Part shown: positions 41,029-54,852 of the stretch, one piece after another | Position numbering within the stretch: position 1 is the stretch's first letter | Layout: the number at the start of each line of letters is the position of its first letter | Assembly: GCF_028389875.1 (NCBI RefSeq) | Contig: NC_084665.1 | Span: 127,077,602 to 127,141,601, forward strand | Direction of reading: 5' to 3' | DNA length: 64,000 bases | DNA from: Rhea pennata | Lineage: Eukaryota; Chordata; Aves; Rheiformes; Rheidae | Made by a program: the position numbers and the translations under genes | The notes under the pieces: generated by a model | Database searches by the model: none | What the model was told of the DNA's origin: nothing | Seen by the model: the letters and a program-made list of their open reading frames with translations, nothing else

Positions 41029-44000
41029 CTTGAATTCTGAACAACAGGGCAAAAATAATTACAAAGAATACATGAAAGCAGCTTGATTTCCTTTCTTTTC
41101 CTTTTCTGAAAGCCTGTGCATCTTGTTCCTTTCTAATACCTAAGGCTGGAAAACTTAATGGTCACTGCATTTGCTAGATTAAAATTTAGCAACAAGCGTT
41201 TTGTTCTGGCGAGTTTAACACTGCTGTTGTTTTTCAAGCTGTCTCTTCGCTGGGAAATAAGGAGGTGCAGGATCATCTGCTCTAGCTACAGGACCTTAAA
41301 AATGAAATACAAGGAAAAGAAGAAAGAGCGTAGCTGTATACACTGTAGGCAGCAGGTCAGTCTTTAAATCAGCTCTGTGATGGGCTATGATGTTATGAAA
41401 AGCATTTTACTTGGGACTGGGCTGAGCAATGGGAATTATGCTTGCATGATGCATCTCCTTCACATCATCAGGTGGCTTTTGTGTCCCTCCCTGCTTCGGA
41501 CCCTCTCCTCATCCCCGTGTCCTGCCCGATATCCACCAGTCACCTTCCTTGCTCTGCAGCCTCCAGGCCCAGCCTTTCTGCCCAGGAGAAGGGGGCTTCC
41601 TCTTTGCATCTGAGCTGCTGCGAGCAACTCCCAACCGCATCAGCTCCCTCCCAGCCCTTGTCTCCCTGCCTCCTTGCTCCAATCTGCTGCTTGCTTTCCC
41701 CTTCTTTCACAGTCAAGAAATTTCTCCCTCCTCATTGCCCAGGTGCCAGCAAGGCTTGCTTTAAAATCCCAGGAGAAACCAGCTCCCCAGCTTGCTAAGA
41801 GCAAACAGGAGCTGCAATGGCAAGGAGCACCCCTACTCATTAAGCAACGGCGCAAAGAAAGCTGCCGGATCGGCACGCACAGCCGGATCCGCACGACACT
41901 TAACCCTGCATCGTCTTTTGAAGATTGCAGCTGTTAAATACTCTGACATCCCTCCCAAAATGTGTGGGGGGGAGCACTTACAGATTGGGAAATGCTAGGG
42001 AAAATTCCACAGGGGGATCAAAAAGTAAAACATGCCCCAAAGACACCCCCTTACTGAATTTCACTCTCTGCTCTGCAGCACAGAGGTACCAAAGCTCCTC
42101 GTGGACAGGCTGGTAGAAATATTAGTATTGAAAACAACATATTTTCCTCCAGCTTCATTCTCTGAACAATTTTGGCTGGCTCTTTAAACATATCATGTCC
42201 TGGCATGGAAATTTTCACCTCCCAAATTAATGCTTGGTAAAGCATCAAGCAACTGAGGAACTCCTGGCAGGAACTGTCAAACATCTTTGAAATGGGATCA
42301 TCCAGCTACACCTGAAAGATTAAGGTTGGATGTAATTTCTTCTCTTTCATCTGTTCACTGAGACTTCCCTGGGTCTTTCTGATAATTTCCTGCTATCACG
42401 TCCCAGAAAAAAATGTGCTGAAAGTCAGAGGTTCTGAAATTTGGCGTTTCTGTGATGTGATGTCAATAATCAAAACGCGTCCTCCAGTAATAAGCCATGT
42501 CCTTTGGGATGATCTAGGTAGAAGAATGGTCAAAATTTGCCAAATTCTCAAAGATTATTAGCAGCCATTAAACTCTTTTTTGAAAGTCACGCTTGATTTT
42601 TCAAGGTGAAGCCTTAACAGTAGTGAAAGAATAAGATTTTAATTTCAGTTGTAATAATTTGGAGGCTTTCAAGGGATATTTTCAATTACAATCACAGCTC
42701 TTATCCCTTGACAGTTTCCAAGAAAGAAAAGAGAGGAGTAATTGAAATGTGGCATCTTCATTCAAAGACTCCACCACTTACCAAACAAAAATAAAATGAA
42801 GGGTACCAAGAAAGTGAACGATTGCATGAATACTTCTCTCCTTGAGATACGCCACTTGTATCAAGGACATACGCCTTCAACAACGACAACAACACCGTTT
42901 GTCTTTGTGATTTAACTGAATTCAGGGCTCACTACTTAACTGCTTACTTAAATAGTAATAACGTAAATGGAGACTGACAGACACTGGTCCTTGTAGTTAG
43001 GCAATAGTAGCTTCTCAGATCAAAGGCTGAGCATTTTAGCTGTGTAATAATGAATAGCATTACAAAGTATTGTGCTGAAACGCAAATATTCCTATATGTG
43101 AAAACACCCTGTACCCACAGAGCGTGAACCTGGCTTTCTCCTTCTTATGTACTGTATCACTGTGGTTTGAACAAAAAACACTTGTGACACTTGTGAGATA
43201 GCACTTCACATTAAGTTACTAGGGAACAGGACAGGAGGTGGAATTTTTTTTCCAGTTGTTATTTCAGCTAACTGAGGACACTTAGATTCAAAACAAACAG
43301 CACAAAACCAGATGACACGGCAATAGTTTAAGCGCATCTCTGAAATACCTGAGCATTTCTTAGTTAGTCAGTAAGAGTGACTTCAACAGTAATTTGGGCA
43401 ACATGCAGAGAATTTCATTAGATTGGAGAACTGCACTGTTTTAGGTGACTTTACATTCAACAGGAATGGCAGTGAACTGACTGGACCCAGAAACAACTCT
43501 GAATATCCATTTAGCTCTCCTGCCTTAAAGGACATTTGCTGAAAATCCACTCTGCCTGCCTTTTAGAAGTGTTTGCCTTCAGCTACTGAAGAGTTTTTAT
43601 TATCTTCTCTGAGCCCAGCTAGGTGAAAGGCAAATTCCCCACAGTTCTGTCTTTATAGTGTGTATAAAGTGGTGTCGCCTTCATTTAAGGCATTACCAAG
43701 AACAAGGCCAACTGGTGCCTCCAAGACCTCTGCGCAACCCCAAAGGTGTGATAAGCTTTTCGTGATTTCCCTGAGGGTATTCAGGATCCACGCAAAGCAA
43801 ATGCGTCTGCGATGGGTGTCTCTGCAAGCACATGCTGCCTAACACTTATTTCCTAAAATTGCAAAGCGGCGCTTCTAGATCTTGTTAAAAATGTGACCAA
43901 AAACATTACTGTACAAACCCAGTCAAGCCACTTGTGATTAAAATTAACTTGTGATCCCACAAAATCAACACAACATCTATGAGTTATATAAATAACAGTT

Positions 44001-45044
44001 CAGGGCAGGCCCCTTATCTGCCTGTATCTTTATTTGCCTCCTTGTAAAACACATGTTGCTACCTTTGTAGCTACATAACAAAGATGCTTTAGAGCTAAAT
44101 TGTGTAATATAAGAGTTCTGTTCAATCTAATGAGTGCTTCAGCATTGCCTGACCTGTTCAGACGTCTCAAGAGATTGAACCAACAAGATCATACAGATTT
44201 TTGCTTGAAAAAAGTGGCGCTTCTCATGCTAACCTTCCTTTTTCATTCCCTCTGCTTTGGATACACGTCAGCACTCATCATGACAGAAAGCCCCAAAAGT
44301 CTGAAGCTGAGCGAGCTAAATATTACAGAGGGGGCAATCTTGCTACATCTGCAGCAACAACTCTGAAGCAGCAACTCCTGGGATCTTCAGGATGTATTTT
44401 AACTTTTAGCAGAGCTCTGCTCTTCACCTTTATCTAGTTAGTGCTTCTGAAGTGCTTTGAGAACCTGGGGCAAAAAATACAATCTAAAGCCTAGACTAAT
44501 TCCACATTGGCCTACTCTATCTGGCCTCTTAACAAGGATAATTTATAGAGTTCCACTACCATAAGTGCGTTGCAACCCTCCCTGCCCCCCAAAAAGGAAT
44601 CAATTGAGAGAAAATGGTCCATGACAGGAAAGAATGAGAGATCGATTAAATATTTAAAGTGTTACTGTAAATGAACGAGATGCACAAGCCAGGTCAGTAA
44701 TGAACTTCCCTCTAAGCCATTGGGAACTTACATTAATGCTGCACTTGACTCCTCCAGGTCTCTCCCGCATGCCAGCAAAACTCTCCCGAGCTGCCAGGCA
44801 GACCCAGCGTATAATGGGGTGTGCTCGCCCACCCTGTATGAGTGTGTGTGTGCAAGAGGGAAAGAAAGAAGTTTAACTGCTCCTGCACTTTCAATGTGAT
44901 AAAATATGAGAGAGAAGCATCAGAAAACTCGTGGATCTTGGACCGACTGCTAGCAACATGATACTCCAGCTCGCGTAACAGATTCTGATTCTGTTGAAGA
45001 AATTTCACAAAACATATCGTAATATGTTATACATACAACACATT

Positions 45045-45048
<4 letters not shown>

Positions 45049-45080
<32 letters not shown>
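45049..45080. repeat. (AT)16 microsatellite
   Basis: Sixteen uninterrupted AT units follow an ATTATACAT lead-in. They are self-complementary and likely polymorphic. Confidence 0.92.
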
Positions 45081-45084
<4 letters not shown>

Positions 45085-45699
45085 ATCGTTATGTAAGACA
45101 AGTCTCCTCACTGTTTGGAAAGAAATAGATGTTAACTAACACTAATTCTACCATCTTTTTCCAAAGAAATTCTTTACACTATGTGGGTAGACTAGGTGCA
45201 CTACACTCAGTTTAATCCAACTGCAGAGGAAAGACCATAATAAACACACACACAAAAAACTATCGGGGGTGACTAATTTAATGTCTTGGCTATGTGATAT
45301 AACACGGGGCTATTGTGATATTTAATTTCAAAAGGCCAGTGAGCAATTCAGACTACTAAATGTATAAGGCAGTCAGACCTCAAGTCTCTCCACAGCAAAC
45401 GCGCAGAAGTAGACATAACACTCACAACAAATTACTACAATATATAGCTTTAAGCAATGTTTGCATCCATGGGAGTTTCCCTAGAACAGACAGAGTTAAT
45501 ATCCCTCTTTAATTTTCTGGAAAAATTTTGACTGAACAGCTCTGTTGTGACTTCTAATACAAGAAATACTCAAGTACTTGATTCAGTGCCAGATGGGAAA
45601 CTATTTGTGCTAAAAGCAAAGATGTTAATTAGTACAAGGACTCTGGCTAAAGGAAAGATGACAAAAAAAAAAAACTTATTTTGAACAAGATTAAACTGA

Positions 45700-45835
45700 A
45701 GGGAGATTAAAATGAGAGTTCCTCAAGGAACATCCTTGGGATTAATCCTGTTACGTATGTTGATTCATTACTTTGACACAGAAAAGTAGGAATTAGTTGA
45801 TGAAATTTGCTCACGCCATCAAAACCAAAAGCTTT
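45700..45835 (+). repeat. CR1-type LINE reverse-transcriptase fragment, sense
   Basis: The plus strand reads RVPQGTSLGLILL, equivalent to the GVPQGSxLGPxLF motif of LINE reverse transcriptases. After a frameshift it reads MKFAHAIKTK, equivalent to VKFADDTK around the catalytic FADD. The spacing between the two motifs fits CR1 ORF2. The catalytic aspartates are lost, and the copy is dead. Confidence 0.75.
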
Positions 45836-46249
45836 TGTATCAGTATTACAGGGTTTGCACAGACCTTCACAGGTCATTTGCTTCACCCTGCTGTCCCACA
45901 ACAGGATGAGCCACACTTCTGGCTCTTCCGGCAGATGTTTGCCCAGTCTTATCTCAGATCATTCTTATTGCTCTTCTCCATATGCCCACCAGCCAACCAG
46001 TCAATCTACGTTTTTGTCGAATGGCAGCACGCTGGTCCATGCACAGCAATCTAGCCAAGGCTTTCTGAGAGCTGAATAAAGCTGGAGGTTTACCACATAT
46101 GGCTTGCTGACTAATATTATATATATATATGAGGATGTATTTGCATGTTTTTCCAAGAGTACGGTGCTGTTGGCTCACATTCACCAAATTCATCCTAAAT
46201 CTGTTCCTATAGAAGAGCCACCTAGCCCTGTTGCTTTGCACTCCATATA

Positions 46250-46790
46250 TATGCAGTTAACTATATCGTCTAAAGTGGAGCCTTGTGTAACTCCATTCGA
46301 TGTGCCCTTCTATTCTGACATGGAATAAATGTCAAAACTGTCATTGCTTTCTCTGACTACAGCTTTCCAGCAAATTTCACAGGAACTTTAGAATAGACAC
46401 GTATAGTCCTTGTTGCCTTAGCTTGCTTATAAGTGCCGTGTCGGACAGTGTCAAAAGCTTTATTCCACAAAGAATATATGGCATCTACTACTTCTCCTGT
46501 CCATAAAGCTTTTTATCTTGTCACAGAAGGAAATCAGATTAGTTTGATGTGATTTGTTCTTGACAAGTCCATGTTTCCTGTTACTTAATTCCTTGTTAAG
46601 TTCTAGGTGATTGCAATGCATGTATTATTTGTTCCAGTACTTTCCTAGGAATCAGCTTTGAGTGGCGGATCTCTGTTTAACCAGGTCCTCCTTTCCCAGT
46701 TCGTATAAAGACAGGCACTGAACTTGCCCTTTTCCAGTTCCCCAATGCCTCCCCTGTCCCCTGTGAGTTCTTGCCACTTGTAAATGCTAA
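46250..46790 (-). repeat. CR1-type LINE reverse-transcriptase fragment, antisense
   Basis: On the minus strand, from high to low coordinates, come ELEKGKFSACLYTNWERRTW and then LNRDPPLKADS (compare VPIYKKGN...YRPVSLTS), then a region matching the NQHGF...SCQTNLI segment, then the reverse complement of GTGTCAAAAGCTTTATTCC (the FSKAFDTV motif). The order is that of the N-terminal half of a CR1 RT domain. It contains frequent stops. Confidence 0.82.
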
Positions 46791-48724
46791 CACCTCCGAG
46801 ACCAAAAAAGAGGAGAATTAGAATATCATGGAAAAACCACCTGAATGATCTTGAAGACTGGAGCAATACAAATGGACTGAAATGGAAGACTACAAATTCA
46901 AACAGTAACAGCAAGATCTTCTGCTATAAGCTGGAAGCTGATCAGACCAAGAAGGAGAAAAATATTTGTTTTGTAACATTTGACACATGACTCAAGTTAT
47001 TCCTTTTCTACCACCTGGATCCACTCTAAAGGAGCTAAGCACCCTTTCTTTCAAATTTCCTAATCAATTAAAATAAACAAATTACATTCAAAATCATTGT
47101 TCTCAACCTATACTAAGTACGAAACATACTGTTCCTCCTGCTATCAAAAGATTGCTTTATTCAGTTATAGCCACAGAGCTAATAAGAGATAATATGGAAA
47201 AATACGGCTGTGCTAGCAAATTAATCAGTGCCATGGCACGTATATAGTAACTCAGTTGCCAGCACTGCTAACCTTTTACGACAGCCCATGGCATGCTTTT
47301 AGCCCAGCCCCAGGCCAACTAACATTCTTCCCCAGGCTTTCCAGGCATGGTTTCAGAGAGCTTGGGCCAGGGACCATTCCCAAAAGGTAGTTTGCAAGCA
47401 GCTACTCTGTCACGGAAAGTAACGGACTTCAATAATATGGATGAGGGCAGCCTGTGCCAGTTGGCCTTGGGACCAGAAAACAGGCCCTGACACCACTTAG
47501 CTTACGCTAAAGGTGTAGCGTGCATCTCCCCTTCAAGCTTTGTCCCTCTGACATGATGTATCTGTTAATAAGTCCAGCACAATCCTGGGATGCCATCATT
47601 CAAGACATCTCTAGGACAGACAGATATATGTTAATCATTGCCTCCCGTGACAGCATATACCATGCCAGGCTGCCAGCGTAGCTGTCTGGAGTATTTCTTA
47701 GGTGGTTTGTTCACATTGCAGAACTTTTATCCACCATCATTTCAGAGGCAGCTCTCAGGCTCTTCCACATTAGCACCAGTTTTTCACTTGCGCATTATCA
47801 AGCAGCCTAAAACATTATGCCATTAATTTATCCGTGGTGATGACATGAGCTTGGCTAAGCAATCTTAAGCCATTTCTCACTCAGGTGACACTTTGGCTCT
47901 GTAATTTACACCCATCTTCTGCCATTAAGTGACATTTGCAGATAGATCCTTCAGAATTACGTGTGTTCTGCCTCTATAATATCTATACGTCTTATGTGCT
48001 GATCTTCTCCCTTAATGCGTGCTCCCGAAGCCCAACCCATGTCAGTCTCCCTCAGAGTGGCTCCTAACAGGTTGCCCCTTGTCGGGATTCTGGGATAAAA
48101 CTGACTATCAGAATGAGCCTTTTTGGCATGCCAGTTGGATCTACCTGAGAATCTCACGTTCACATCCTCTAACACCAACTCTCTGCCCCGCTCTTTGGCA
48201 GCAGCATATTATGCTTTGCTCTAGGCTTATTTGTCCCCTCCCGTTCAGCCTGTTCATTGCTCACTCCAAGTATTTGCTTTCAAGTATTTGCCACACATTT
48301 GGACGTGAGGACATGTTAGTCCAAACAGCCACACAGACAAAAAGCACACTCAAACTTCTAGTGCACGTACATCTCTAACTTTCCTCTGTTTCACATCAGC
48401 TTCCTGAATCCTCTATGATCAGCATCAATTTTTGCAGTGGCAAAAGAGTAGAAAGAATAAATACAACAAGCAGTATTACAGCTTTCTTGTAAAAAATGAT
48501 ACCACCTGGCAACAGAGAATTGCCATTCCATGTTATCATAGTCCTCTAAAGCATTTCTAACACTGTCCAAGGCCCACGAACAACCAGTAGACCTGGACAG
48601 GGTTTGTTAGAGCATCTGTACTACAGGTGTGGCTAATTGCACAAAAGCCATCCTGTAGAGAATGGTACCTTAACTGGACTGGATGAGGTATAAACTGGCT
48701 GTGAAGAAATGTAGGCTGTAAATT

Positions 48725-48764
48725 AAAAAAAAAAAAAAAAAACAAAAAAAAAAAAAAAAAAAAA
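48725..48764. repeat. Poly-A tract (40, one C)
   Basis: An A run of 18, one C, then a run of 21 A, followed by CATGCACACACA. Confidence 0.9.
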
Positions 48765-51700
48765 CATGCACACACAAAAGAAACTTTAATTCTCAGAGGA
48801 ATGAGGTTCATAAATAGCCTTCCAATAGGAATAACAGAGAGAAAAACCTTTCTACATGTTAAATGGGACTTATTTATGGGGGGGATTCTATGACACGGTT
48901 GCCCAGATTAACAAGGAACCACATTCGATGACCTAGGGAACCTTTCCAGCATCACGTTTCTGTTTTATTTAAACCACGTGCATGGAAAATGCAGCACTCG
49001 TTTCTAAAAGAAAAGTCTATCTTTCTGTAGCTTTCACATGCATACAGAACTCCTTTTTTGCCTCCCATCTGCAGCAGTTCAGAGAATTATTTAATGTGTT
49101 AAATGCTGCTAAACTATGTCACCTATGGCATTTTTCTGCTTTCCAGTAGATGAAAAGGCTTCTGTTCAAAAGGAAACTGCAATATGTGCTGCATGAAATG
49201 CCAGCTGGGGGTGGAAGAAGAAAATGTAGTGATGGCAGATACTTGATCTAGCTCTGCATCAATAAAACATTCAGATTTATAGGGCTGAATGTGATGGAAA
49301 ATATCTTAATGGAACTACATTTGTGAGAGTACATTGGCCCACTCACCTGTAATTACTTTAAGGATGCTCTGTTGTATTCCTGGTCACACTAGCAAATTTA
49401 ATGTGGCAGTCTCAGTCTTTCTCATTTAGCAACTAGTTAAAGGGACAGCAAATTCATGCATCAGATATGTGTACCAGTTATTTAACACACTAATGATTCC
49501 TTGAACATACACTTTGCGAAGTATCACAGTATCAGGACTTAATCAAGAAGTGTTTCTGAATTTCTGAATAAAATTTGGCATTTTACATTTACAAGAAAAG
49601 AGAGATGTTTACAGTGCTGGAGAGTATGTATTCTTATAAACAAACAATTAAGGGCCAAATCTTGTTTTCTGACTTAGATCTCATCCATTCAAAGCTGTCA
49701 CTGAAATCAGTGTGCCAACTTAAGTTCTTAATGGTTTCCAGGCAAACTTCCATTGGTTTCAATTAGGAAATTCTGGACAAGACCTGTAAGGTTTGGCCCA
49801 GAGAATGCTTTGCCAGAGTAAATGCGTCCTAAGATCTGACTTCAATACCTGGCTGGGTATTGGATCAAATTTTCAAAATCCATACTCACACTTCTAGTAT
49901 GGTCTCACTCAAACAGTCCTACTGAAGCTAACGGGATTATTATTCTCCAGGCTCAGGGCACAGCCACAACTGGGCTGCAGTCAGATGTTCTTTGCCTGTT
50001 CGTATGTGGGCTCTTAACTGACAGCAAATATTGGGTCATCTGAATTGACTCAGCCCACCTGAGCAGTCAGCGTGGATCAGATGACACATAATGAATCGTT
50101 CCCTCTCCATAAGCTGTTCATTTGCACGAACCAAAAGAAAGGCTGTTTCTTTCCACGAGTATCTTAGCAAAAGCACCTTTTATTTTTTGACTGATAAACA
50201 CCAACTCAGCCTCAATACTGTTGGTAATTAGTGAAGCATCATAAGAAACACCACATGTTACTGAAAAATAAGAATGCCTGTAAAACAAGCTGAGATGCTA
50301 ATATCAGCTGAGCAGATGAGCAGATGCTGCTGGAGCAGACTGGCCTGCTCCCACCATCTCTCTGGTTCAGGTACTCCTGCCACTTTCCTCATGTCAATGT
50401 TGGGGCTCCTCTTACCCTATGGTCAACTTGACCAGGGCATTATATCAGTAGCAAACTAATCAACAAAGGAACATATATTTTCCTGCCTGTTTAGCTCTCT
50501 AAACTGGCTCAACCCTGTCTCAGATGAGGCCTGATAAAAAAGAGTAGGTGGAAATGCACAGTAAAGGCCAAGGGCACGTCGGGATCGTGTCTTTCAATAG
50601 CGGATGGCTTGTTCAATTTGCCTTACGGTGATGTGAGGCTGCACCTGAAGCCTCTGTTCCTCCTCCTTCTTACCATGCTGCAAATCAGATGTAGGGCCTT
50701 TGACGTCAGCAGAGTTGTTTTGGTGCAAAATAGGCGTGAAGGGAAAACAAGCCTCGGTGTCCTACATAGCAGTCTGCTGGCAGAGTTAGTGATAGTCCTG
50801 AAGAATCCTGACTCAGAGCCTCGGTGTTTCACAGTCACAGAACTTTCTTCTCCAAAGTTTACATCACATGCCGGGCTTTTGGCTTTGCTATTTGGATACC
50901 TGGCAATCAGACTTTGCTGCTGCAGCTTCCCTCTTTATCAGGAGTACAAATATAGCAGAAGGCAATACCTGGGATGCTATCAGTGACCAGGAAATAACTA
51001 TGGTTTTATAGAATAAATTATTACCTTGTTCTTACTGCATTTTAATGCAAAGAAGTCACTGATGTTGTGCAGGAGTTACAACTTCTGCTGCAAAACTGGA
51101 AATGTCCCCATGGTCATCTTGACAGCTGGGTGTTTTACTTTGTTTTCTCTGTAGGTTTCTTTTCAGTTGATAATAGTTTAGCCTCTCAATTATCTTTTAA
51201 AAGTGTGTGACAGCAAAGTAAACCTAAAGCCTTCCTTTCTCCTCCACTGGCCACAGCCACATCCAAGCAGGGGTCAGAACAAATGCTCCTCCTGCCAGTC
51301 TGGCCAGAGTCTAGATGCCCTAGGGGGCATCTAAATACTTTTCCTTATCACATGCCATACAGCACTGTGAGTCCTTGTAAATCCTGCTGAGGAGTGGCAC
51401 AGGGTACAGTTCCTTAGATCATGAAGATCCTCAATCTTTAGTAGAAGATCTGGGTCAAGGATGTCCCAGAACATGCAGTAAGACTCCGCAGTGAGTCCCT
51501 TAATGGCTGGGATTTATTAGTGGGCATTCAAGCAGAGGACTTATGAGAATCTGGCCTGAGTGAGAGAGCTCCTACCCATTCTGGTCAGCCAGGTGGGTCT
51601 CTGTAGTCTGCCCCACCGTGTCCCAGAAGTGTTGGGGTCAATGGGATGCAGGGAGAAGGGTCCTTTAGTCTTCTCTAAATCTGCTTCAAACCTCTATGAG

Positions 51701-52139
51701 AAAAACTCTTCCCTGCTGGAAAGCAGGTAATATGTCCCCAGCACTGCTTTTCCTCTCCAAGGAACGGAAGAAGCATATTTTGTGATCTACCTCCTGAAGG
51801 AGTAGTATATGTACCTAGATGAAGAAAGAATGAAGATAGCCCACATGTCACAATTTTCCAGGACCTGGAGCCCATCCTCTTCCTCCCAGTACTTGCTGAA
51901 AAGGAGAGACTGGAAACCTAGGGAACCGGGCTCTCTTTCTAACTCCAAACTTTTATCTCCGATGCTAGTGATCTTATCCCCAAATCTGTCTACTGCCTAG
52001 TTCTCTCTGATCACAGCAAAAGAGACTGATGCACCCTTTTCCACAACCCATCCCATTTATGCTAAGGAAAAGGCACACCTTTTCTCCTGGCCTGTGAGCC
52101 AGAACTCCAGGAAAGCTGTAACAAAGCCCACATCATCCA

Positions 52140-52310
52140 ACATAGCTATTAAAATGACAGTAAACCAGTGCTGCCTGCCAAAAGGGGACAGTCATGGACA
52201 CTAGATGAACAATCACTAAAAAGGCCAGCCTAGATGGATGCCATCAGAGCAATGGGTTAGACGGACCTTTGGTCAGACCTAACACATCTGGTCTTGCATT
52301 TATATGTGGT
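52140..52310 (+). repeat. Old CR1-family 3' end relic
   Basis: TGGGTTAGACGGACCTTTGG followed by TCAGACCTAACACATCTGG matches the tail of an old CR1 subfamily in the sense orientation (the AGATGGACCTTTGGTCTGACCC type). The preceding 100 bases fit loosely. The 5' boundary is uncertain. Confidence 0.6.
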
Positions 52311-53276
52311 TTGTACAATTTTCAGCCTTCCACAACAGTCAGTTGTGTGAACGAAAACTGGATGCTTGATGCGGAAAAAAGCTTTTGCAATTCCTTGCCC
52401 ACAGAAAGGATCTGATTCCTGCTCCTTTTTTTAAGACTGCACCTATAAAGACCATTATTCCAGGTTTGCATAGGCAGAAAATGCCAGGCACCATGAAAAT
52501 GCCCTAACTACCTATTACAGCTGCTTTCTGCACACTCCAGTCTTCTCTCCACACCTGTCTAGACATTTTTTGACCTGATAAGAGCATATTTATAGTCAGT
52601 GGTCTTGGGAGACAGATGCTGATATATTTGTGTCTCTGTATGTTCATGTGTGTGTAGTTTTTGTGTGAATTTCAATACATGTAATAGCCTCACATTTCCT
52701 AAAGTTCTCTGAAAAAATGATATCCCACATTCATATTCTGTGTACAGCCAAGAAGCTTCTGTCTCTTGGTTATTCCTCTTGGTAACACAGGTTCATATGC
52801 TGATAGCACTATCATGGGTGCTTGGTACACAAAGAAGGTCTGGAGGTGAGGGCAAAGCCATGGTGCTCTGCGAGCATGCGGATGATAGCATGCTTTATCT
52901 ATGCAAAAGGGAATAGAGCTGCATGGTCTCCAGGAACCATCCCAAGCTCAAGCAGAGAGGCGCTCACACAACTGCCCTCCCCGTAGTGTGGAAAATAACT
53001 CACCCTCCCAGATAGCTGTACAAGGCTGCCAGCTAGCACAGGGTGCATCGAGAGTGACAGTCATTCCATTATTTGCAGCAGCACCTCAGTACTCCACCTC
53101 TGCCAAGTGCTGCGCATCGATTTCAGATTTTGTTATTTAATGTGGAGCTTCCATCTACAGGGCTGTGCAGACTTGTGACTTTTACACCCGAGGTGCCGGA
53201 ACCAGGAGACGGTAACACAGCCAGCAATGAAGATTACCTTAAAGAGCAAATGGGCAACACACCTGCTGTGAACACC

Positions 53277-53299
53277 TTTTTTTTTTTCCTTCTTTTTAA
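53277..53299. repeat. T-rich tract
   Basis: A T run of 12, then CC, then further T-rich sequence. Confidence 0.8.
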
Positions 53300-54831
53300 A
53301 AGTTATAAGAGGAAACATTTGCAGTGTGTCTCAGCCACATCTTGGGAATAATTCCCATTGAGCTCCTTCCCCACCACTGCTAAAAAAGTCACTACCTACC
53401 CTTATGTCTGGAAATCTATTTCTAAGCAGCTTTACCTTATGTCAGACAAGGCTTACCTTAACTGAATTCCAGCATTCCCAGCAGCAAAGTTATTAATACA
53501 TTCTAGGTCACTTCCCCAGACCAAATTTTCTTCCCCAGTCCTAAATAGTTGCTCTATGTAACAGCGTGATGCGGAGCAGCCAAACAGCCTTGGCCTCTTT
53601 TTGTTTCCAATCAGAACAACACTCTTTCCGTTTTGTATTTAGCTCATGCCTGCCAAAAGCAGCACATACTGCGATACTAGATAGTATAATGGCCCAATTT
53701 ACTAATGGGATATTATCAATTAGAATTATAAATATGGATCACAATTGATGTCACTTCAAATCATGCAGATATTGTCAAAACAATGCAGCTTGTTTGAAAC
53801 AATTCACTATCCTCAAGTAGCAGGAAAGGGACTATTCACTTATAGCATGCCCCTCTCCTTTATTTTAATATAACATTAAATATGCACAGTTAAGCACTCA
53901 AAAGTCAGGAAATGAGAAATGCAAGGCTCATAGAGCTTTAGCTCTGCCTCCTTGAGGATATTAATTATGTTGTCATCTTTTATCAGATCATTGCATACTG
54001 TTTCTTAAATAACAATCCTTTCCGGCAACCTTTGAGACATCTATACGTTCCAGAACTGCGCAAGATCACTCTGCTAGAGACCACAGCAATTTATAACCAG
54101 AAGAAGACAGACTGAGGATTCACATTTAAATTCTGCCTTCGAATTCCTTGGCTTCTTAGAGTTAAAATGTGCAACTTAAATGTTAAAATATAGCTTGCAT
54201 TTCACTTTTGTTCTCCCCAAGATAGAAGCTGCACTCCCTGCGCTGCAGTCTGTTACCATCTGATCTAAAAATTTCAAGTGTGTTGTGATTCTCACAGAAT
54301 TGCAGTCCCTCTGCTCACATACAGAGAAGCTTGCACTCATACCCCATGGCAGTAATACTGGGCAGCACTTCTGAGTCCTCACAGCATTGCTGCTGTAGAT
54401 TGGAAAGCCATGAAAGCATGAGAGCGTTTTGCTCGAGAGCCTCCCCTCATGTTGGGGATGGACTGAATGTAACGGGTGGTTTGCACAGCAAACAGGAGTT
54501 TTAAAGGAAATTTATTTTCTTATATATTATATATTTTTTCTTATATATATATTTCCAAGCGTCCCTCAAAACAACAGAAGCAGTTGTCAGTTATCCCAGC
54601 ATCACATAAATGTAAAAACATTGTAATGTAGAAACATAGTCATGATTTCAACTGTTCTTCCACTGTTATAGTGGTAGGACCACATAGTAACTGGAGTTCT
54701 CTTAAGTTATTGGTGTCTTTAAAAGCCCTCTGGGTCTTCTCTGAAATATTCTCTCTGCAACTTCTTTGTAAAGCTGTGCTGTATGGCTCCCAGTACGAGG
54801 CAAAACGGCTTCATATTTCATGTAGGTTGAC

Positions 54832-54852
54832 TTTTTTTTTTTTTTTTTTTTA
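54832..54852. repeat. Poly-T tract (21)
   Basis: An uninterrupted run of 21 T. Confidence 0.9.

Larger units (their letters stand above)
32886..45699 (-). other. Presumed MSRA last intron, part 2
   Basis: No exon was recognised. The stretch contains a CpG-island-like segment (37500-37830), a 13-base C run, a long polypyrimidine tract (39299-39460), poly-A and T-rich tracts, a C/T-rich segment with ORFs in all plus frames near 41460-41900, and an (AT)16 microsatellite. Confidence 0.65.

Noticed and set aside
41442-41937. Overlapping plus-strand ORFs in all three frames
   Set aside because: They reflect a C/T-rich segment with few stop codons; no frame shows protein-like motifs.
50701-50708. 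Second perfect CRE (TGACGTCA)
   Set aside because: It lies in presumed intron with no nearby start or CpG enrichment, within a phrase resembling a repeat remnant, so it was not called regulatory.
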